Positions 59,466 through 64,000 of a DNA stretch of 64,000 nucleotides are shown here, piece by piece. The translations under genes were made by a program, and so were the position numbers. The stretch lies in contig NC_135569.1 of the NCBI RefSeq assembly GCF_964340395.1, positions 2,327,400-2,391,399 of the forward strand, in the 5' to 3' direction. The notes under the pieces were generated by a model. That model had not been told where the DNA came from and did no database searches. It saw only the letters and a list, made by a program, of their open reading frames with translations. Position 1 is the stretch's first letter. Every line of letters starts with the position of its first letter. This DNA is from Glandiceps talaboti (taxonomy: Eukaryota; Hemichordata; Enteropneusta; Spengelidae).

Positions 59466-61748
59466 AAATATACTTACTGCATTGTGAATGAATAGATCTA
59501 TCTTCTTTTTAGGATAATCCAATTCAGCAATATATTCAAGAAACTCGGCTGCAAATGGTGTTGATTCTTCCATGAAAATTCCTATTAGTACACTTGGGTA
59601 ATCGTCCAGCTGAAAAAGTGGAAAATATTCTTAAGACTTGACGATTTTTCTCAAAAACTATATTTTTCACAAACACAACTCATCTAAAATGCAATTGTTT
59701 GCGAAGTTTGACTACAAAGATTAACTTAAAGGTAAAGTCCAGTCAGACTTGCATTTAGTACACTTGTATTGATTAAATACTGCTATCAACTGAAAGGAAA
59801 AGTTCAGTCAGACTTATTTCTGCCTTTAGTATACTTGTATTGATTACTGCTATCAACATATGATTTTGGGTAAAAAGATATCACCATGGCAACCTACTCG
59901 ACTTTAAAATCTTGTAAAGAAGCCCTATTGTACTTGACATGTGTTTGGCTATTTTGGGGGTTTTCCTGCAAGGGATTCTGGGACAACCTTTAGTGATGAC
60001 ATCACATCTTGACACTCTTTGTATTGGTCAAAGTTTAAAATACTGACAACATTACCTTGGTATCTTTGAGATTAATCAAGTCTTCTTGACATGAAAGACA
60101 GCCACTCTCAGGAGTCCAGGAGTTGGCCAGGTAGTTACCAAGGTGATCTAAGTATACTTTGGCAGCACCGTTACCATGGACAACAGCTGGTACAGTTTTG
60201 TATTTCTTGTTATGTAGCATACTGTTTTTGCCTTCAAACATTAGTTTGACATTATCTGATAGAAGGAAAGCAAACACACAATTTTATTTATCATGACCTG
60301 TCTTTGAATTTACCGTTAGGTTTGGTTGTCAGATTTTTGGCAAGTTTTTTGTTTTAGGTATGATTTTCTATTCAATGCATGTCTTCTCTAACATTACAAA
60401 TATCTTCTGGTATTGTTAGATAGTTGATTCTTAGAAGGGATTTCCTCAACTTGTATAAATACAATAAATTATGTCACCAAATCATATGAGACAGAGTTAT
60501 ATCTTAATATCAGGTATGAGTTCAGTCAATTACAAGTTATGGTTTAGTATATTTCAGTAAGTAGAACACTATGTCTTAAAATATTCATCACACTATTATG
60601 TCAAAAAATATATAAACTCATCTTGTTCCCTCGTAAGATTGCCTTAGCCTGCAATCTACGATATTTTAGATGAGTTCCTGTTGTCATCATATTTCATGTA
60701 AATGAGAGTTTACAAATTTACAATTTTCAAGTTTTGGGTGAGTGGACTTTCATCTACTTACCAGTCACACCATTTAAATTCTGGAAGATGACAGCCAGGT
60801 TGTCTAGTTTAATGTTTAGTTCTTTCTGTGGATTGAAATACATATTATGAGATAAAGTGGTACATATAACACACACAAAGGAGGATAGACAACTATGAAG
60901 ACATACAGACTAGGATTTATAGATGTAAGGAAAGAAAGACTAACACAGAGATAGAAAACTATAACAAGACTGACACAATGAACTGACAGACAGACGTATG
61001 GACAGATGGACAGACAGACAGAAATACTGAGACAGACAGACAAATACTGAGACAGACAGACAGAAATACTGAGACAGACAGACAGACAGACAGACAGAAA
61101 GAGACAGACAAAAATACTGAGACAGACAGAAATACTGAGACAGACAGACAGACAGAAATACTCAGACAGACAGACAGACAGACATACAGACAGACAGACA
61201 GAAATGAGATGAGGGGAAATGAGGGTTAGGCTTTTCATCATGTATTCCAAATTATTACAGTACAAGAATCAACAACAAAATGAGTGTAAATGAAATTCAT
61301 GAGTTCCTAAAATTTAAATAACTAATAGCAGGAGAAAAACTGTGCCAAATAAAAAAAAATGTTATCAACATCTACCTTTAAAATGTTGGGAAAGGATGAT
61401 TTTCAAAGTATGTCATTGTACAGAATACTTCTGGCCTGCAGATGTTGACTAGCACCCTCTAGTGGCTAATTTATACAATCCGGTCATTTTAACTCATCAT
61501 AAACAGCGCCACCTATCATACAGTGAACAACACCTGCTTATCAAATTCTGATGTATGTATTTGCTGGTTAAATCTTAATTACTTACTCTCAATTCTGGAT
61601 CTAGATATATCTTAGTGTAGTAGAGTTGATCATCACCACGGTTACCAATTTCAGTCTTGGACACAATCTGCCAGATTTCTGGAGCATAACCAATAAACAT
61701 TCCGGAATTCAGGTATGGCATTCCTTTTTCTACCTTGGGATACTGGTC
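52373..61748 (-). CDS. PLOD: Procollagen-lysine 2-oxoglutarate 5-dioxygenase, N-terminus outside window
   Basis: Fourteen exons: 61748-61587, 60825-60762, 60255-60056, 59609-59478, 59125-59004, 58063-57962, 57624-57499, 56896-56764, 56436-56317, 55806-55738, 54945-54841, 53872-53726, 53130-53005 and 52528-52373. Phases agree and give 587 residues. About 150 N-terminal residues, including the signal peptide and the DxD part of the glycosyltransferase domain, lie beyond 64000. Visible are the glycosyltransferase part ([36 protein letters not shown]), the middle domain ([21 protein letters not shown]) and the C-terminal hydroxylase domain ([13 protein letters not shown]). Iron ligands are His and Asp in RPHHDSS and His in THFHEG; the 2-oxoglutarate Arg is in [13 protein letters not shown]. 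The enzyme hydroxylates collagen lysines in the endoplasmic reticulum; the family may also glycosylate them. Several introns carry arrays copied from its own splice sites. An invertebrate single-copy PLOD is likely, so no number is given. Confidence 0.95.
53204..53447 (+). mobile_element. TA-flanked MITE, family B, copy 2
   Basis: 244 bp, ends AGGAACTTGCAATCC and GGTTTGCAAGTTCCC, flanked by TA. It aligns along its whole length with 14455-14694 in the same orientation, although 39 kb apart. It lies in the PLOD intron between the exons at 53872-53726 and 53130-53005. Confidence 0.85.
53928..54500. repeat. About 32 units of an 18 bp minisatellite, PLOD intron
   Basis: CAGCCATATTGGATTCTA units, with ATATTGG and ATATCGG variants mixed irregularly. 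Since 18 is a multiple of three and no frame holds a stop, three long frames of about 200 codons run through it (MAVESN, YSHIGF and STAILD phrases). None is a gene. Units with ATTGG read CCAAT on the other strand. Confidence 0.95.
54930..55125. repeat. Duplicated acceptor region of a PLOD exon plus GT tracts
   Basis: CGGTGCAGGGCTGTAAATAG (first bases of exon 54945-54841 and its acceptor, minus strand) and the following CATCAATGGTTAGAAC are followed by a GT tract. The same block, slightly changed (AGTGCAGGGCTGTAATAG), comes again at 55075-55122, before a second GT tract. The unit thus contains an exon start, its acceptor and a microsatellite. Confidence 0.75.
55125..55290. repeat. (GT)n-(CTGT)n microsatellite
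   Basis: GT-rich sequence with two GTGACCGTGGGTG interruptions, then pure GT and a short CTGT run. Confidence 0.9.
55975..56290. repeat. Degenerate ACATCAC/AACACAT simple sequence
   Basis: Irregular CACATCA, ACAACACATAA and ACAGATAAC phrases over 300 bp, ending at the PLOD exon border near 56317. Confidence 0.8.
56577..56770. repeat. Exon-edge minisatellite at the PLOD donor near 56764
   Basis: On the minus strand the exon ends TCAGAGAACAG and the donor is GTCAGTTAAAAATATCTTG. Four further units of about 41-44 bp follow, each with AATCAG(A/G)(G/A)AACA(G/T) and then GTCAGTCAAAAACA. Copies of the unusual GTCAGT donor are therefore lined up downstream of the true one. Each unit also carries AGCCAATCA, an NF-Y-type CCAAT box. 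Confidence 0.85.
57315..57460. repeat. Three to four units of about 43 bp, PLOD intron
   Basis: GAGCCACTGAGGGCAGCATA and CATGGAATAACACTGAAT recur from about 57330 to 57460. Confidence 0.8.
57712..57838 (+). mobile_element. SINE head, diverged copy 4
   Basis: TATGTAGAGTGGTTGCCTTG, then CATGTTTGAGCC, GCCATTTGTTTCT and ATTTGAACCA, align with the tRNA-like head and the next part of the SINE at 6901. The tail with GCGCTTTGAGCAC is absent. Divergence suggests it is older than the other copies. Confidence 0.5.
58590..59010. repeat. Exon-edge minisatellite at the PLOD donor near 59004
   Basis: On the minus strand the exon end CCAGAAATAGAGCCCT and donor GTAAGTATACTGTAA are followed by eight more copies of a unit of about 47 bp, each again with AAATAGAG(C/T)CCT and GTAAGTAT. 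Nine consensus donors thus stand in a row. In each unit the AG of TTACCAG sits 12 bp before the donor, so each unit looks like a 12 bp mini-exon with both borders. Confidence 0.93.
59360..59460. repeat. (CA)n microsatellite
   Basis: Two CA runs split by GCATGCACGCATGGACAC-type sequence, ending 15 bp before the donor of the exon at 59478. Confidence 0.95.
59745..59860 (-). repeat. Two reverse copies of the 62 bp family
   Basis: AAAGTCCAGTCAGACTT, CTTTAGTATACTTGTATTGA and TTACTGCTATCAAC are the reverse complement of the tandem units at 4745-4935. The distance of 55 kb shows a dispersed family. Confidence 0.75.
61015..61205. repeat. (CAGA)n with GAAATACTGAGA interruptions
   Basis: CAGACAGA runs alternate with AAATACTGAGACAGACAGA. 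Minus-strand VCLSVCLS frames are artefacts. Confidence 0.9.
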
Positions 61749-64000
61749 CTATGGAAAGGAAAGAAATGAAATAAATTGAGAATCCATTTGATTACCATTT
61801 ATGACGACTTTGCTCTGTAGCCTGTAAGTTATTATTTATGCCATGATTCAGTGCCCTCATATATCCACCAGTCAGGAAGTGACATTATTTTTATTGAGAA
61901 TGACTGTTATATTTCATTTCCATATGTGTCAATGAAAATCGTTTTCTTTGTTTGTTCAGGATATTTTGAAGAAGGGTCCAAATATTAAATTCTATTTTTT
62001 TCATCGTAACACTTTTAAATTATGAGTCAGTCGGTCGGTTAAACATTTTCAAAAGTTAAAAAAAGTAATTGTATATGTACATGTTGGTGATATTTTAATT
62101 TTATATTTGTACTTTAACATTCTCAATGACTTAGAAATGACACTTTAAGTCAGAGGGAACCCTTTTATTTAAAGTTCCCAAATTTAAAAAAAAAATATTT
62201 TTGCACAGATATGTTGTTATGGGGTCGCCATTACTGATGTGAATTTTTCTTATCCTGCCATAGAGGGCATCAATTTTTTATAATTATTTCTCCAGCTTGA
62301 AGAAATATAGCGTCTGTCAGGTCATGAGGAATGAAGTACGGTGGCCTGACACAGAAATAGTTTATCTTTACTCCTTGCCACTTTATAATCCTTCCTAACA
62401 ACCACAGTCCTAGAATACAAGGGATAACAATTTTGCTAAAAATGTCACTAAATCCTAACATTTTGAGTCATCTCATAGCACCAAAATGACAACTTACACT
62501 TTTTGTTTTCCAAAGTGACCCCCCACCCCCACCCGCATACCAATATAAATACTAATTCAAACAAGATATAGTACTAATCATATTTTCTAGACTAATATCC
62601 GGACACAAATATTAGAAATAAGTACTAACACATATGGTATAGTTGACTCACATAGGTAACATCCAAATATCAATGTTTCATTTTGTTCAAATAAGTCCAG
62701 CTGTTTCAACAAAGTTAAAATTTTTACTGGTAGTGGTACACTAATTACTGACTGATATCATCATAAATCAACTGCATGTGTTATTATTTCATTATATATT
62801 CATAGAGTAAATAATATTAATGTGCTGACCTCATTACGTGAAAGCTAGTCACAAATATTTGGAAAACTTTAGTTGAGTATTTTTTTCACCATCCTGTTTT
62901 CATTTGTAACTAAGGTTTTATGGGTGTTATCAAATTTCATGTACCCAGTACATGTATTAATGATTTCAAAACATGTTTTCTTTGTGCTATCAAATTTTGA
63001 ATCTATAATTTTACAAATGCAGCTCTGTTTGTCTTGCATGTATTACAGTTATCATTTTTGTTCCCTTTAGTTGACAACAAAGTTTTTTTAAGGGATTTTC
63101 AAAAAAATATTGAAATTACTGCATTTGTTTTCATAAAATTACAAATAACCCTCAATGTTTTTGTTAAAGTTGGAGAAATTAATCAGGAGTTGCAAACCAA
63201 AATTATACACAAAATATGATAATTTTCAAATGCACTGTGGGATTATACAAAAACTTGTTATTCCAATTTCAATCAAAATAAATTAATATTAACAGAATAG
63301 AGTTACTGGCTGTATCCAAATTATCATAAACCAAATTTGTGATATTTGCCAAGTTTCCATATGGCGTGAAAATTACACATTTCTTTAATAAATTAATAAT
63401 ATCATATTATTGTGTATTTATTTTGACACATGAACAATTTGGCAGAATAGCAATTTGTACATGTCATGGCATATTTTAATTTGGTGGATAGTGAAAGTGG
63501 AAATGAAACACTACTTCCAATAACTCATCCGGTAGACCACATCATGTGACATGTATTCAGTGTAAATGTTGATCATAACTAAATATTACCATATGAAACC
63601 TTCGTACTACATGTCTGTGTCTGCAATTTTTGAATGTTGTAAGTTAGGACTGTTAGATTTTAAAGCCTTTTGTTTATTGATACAATCCGACATTTTTTAA
63701 TTCACTTATCCGTTGTAATATGCATATCGTACGGAAAGTATGTTAGTGGGACTTATTTCAGTGGAAATAACTTTTACAGTTAAAAGAAGTCCTACTACAA
63801 TAAATATGACTACAGTATTGTGATTTCAGAGTCATTCTTTCACGACTACTCAACTACAAAAATATGCACAACAATGACGATTTTATTTGATCAAAACTAT
63901 ATTAGATTTTACTTTTTTTTTGAATACTTTGATATAAATCACTTAATATGAACTATTTACGAGGATTCACCTCAAAAATTCATTAAAGAATGATAAAAAT
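61749..64000. other. PLOD intron running off the window
   Basis: No further PLOD exon was found; the expected preceding exon (ending near the SFAEGFCWP-type motif) is not present. The sequence is A+T-rich, without an obvious repeat or protein-like frame. Confidence 0.6.

Noticed and set aside
62270-62461. Candidate upstream PLOD exon on the minus strand
   Set aside because: The translation (LGFSDIFSKIVIPCILGLWL) does not match the PLOD N-terminal domain and lacks suitable borders.

Overview
This is a gene-dense stretch of an invertebrate nuclear genome, about 62% A+T by eye, with many small exons, GT-AG introns and a large load of micro- and minisatellites. I found no bacterial, organellar or viral gene. 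The best guess at the organism is a cephalochordate (amphioxus-like), or another marine invertebrate deuterostome. Three things point there: a secreted mosaic protein joining C-type lectin, Kazal, LDL-receptor-A and hevein-type chitin-binding modules; a full set of ancestral intron positions; and several minisatellites that start exactly at exon edges. From memory, not checked, exon-edge minisatellites have been described in amphioxus under the name 'mirages'. The species assignment is inference.

Five protein genes can be read exon by exon. (1) A PARP12/ZC3HAV1-like mono-ADP-ribosyltransferase on the minus strand, 9746 to 2480, has five CCCH fingers, WWE modules, an H-Y-I catalytic domain and a C-terminal tail made of a coding minisatellite. 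(2) The divergent plus-strand mosaic lectin runs from 12581 to 25458. (3) DNAJC11, plus strand, 28366-40439, is complete with 15 exons and 554 residues. (4) SFT2D3, minus strand, 47579 to 43900, is complete with 5 exons and 213 residues. (5) Procollagen lysyl hydroxylase PLOD, minus strand, enters from the right edge. Fourteen exons from 61748 to 52373 give 587 residues, and the N-terminus lies outside the window. The genes are unrelated housekeeping, secretory and immunity-type genes; there is no operon-like logic.

Between and inside the genes lie non-autonomous DNA transposons: two copies of a 115-122 bp MITE, two copies of a 240 bp TA-flanked MITE, a TTAA-flanked piggyBac-like MITE plus an older relative, a 373 bp fold-back palindrome, and a 1.5 kb nested inverted repeat carrying a PHD-like peptide fragment. 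There is also a tRNA-derived SINE family in four copies and one LINE reverse-transcriptase scrap. No LTR element, retrovirus or Polinton was recognised.

The most striking structure is a set of tandem arrays whose unit spans an exon end plus its splice site. In PLOD they lie at the donors ending near 59004 and 56764 and at the acceptor near 54945. In DNAJC11 they lie at the donors at 37750 and 39168, with a further duplication across the stop codon at 40439. Two genes (PARP and the lectin) also have minisatellites inside their last coding exon. In both, the arrays vary the C-terminus and carry steps that are not multiples of three.
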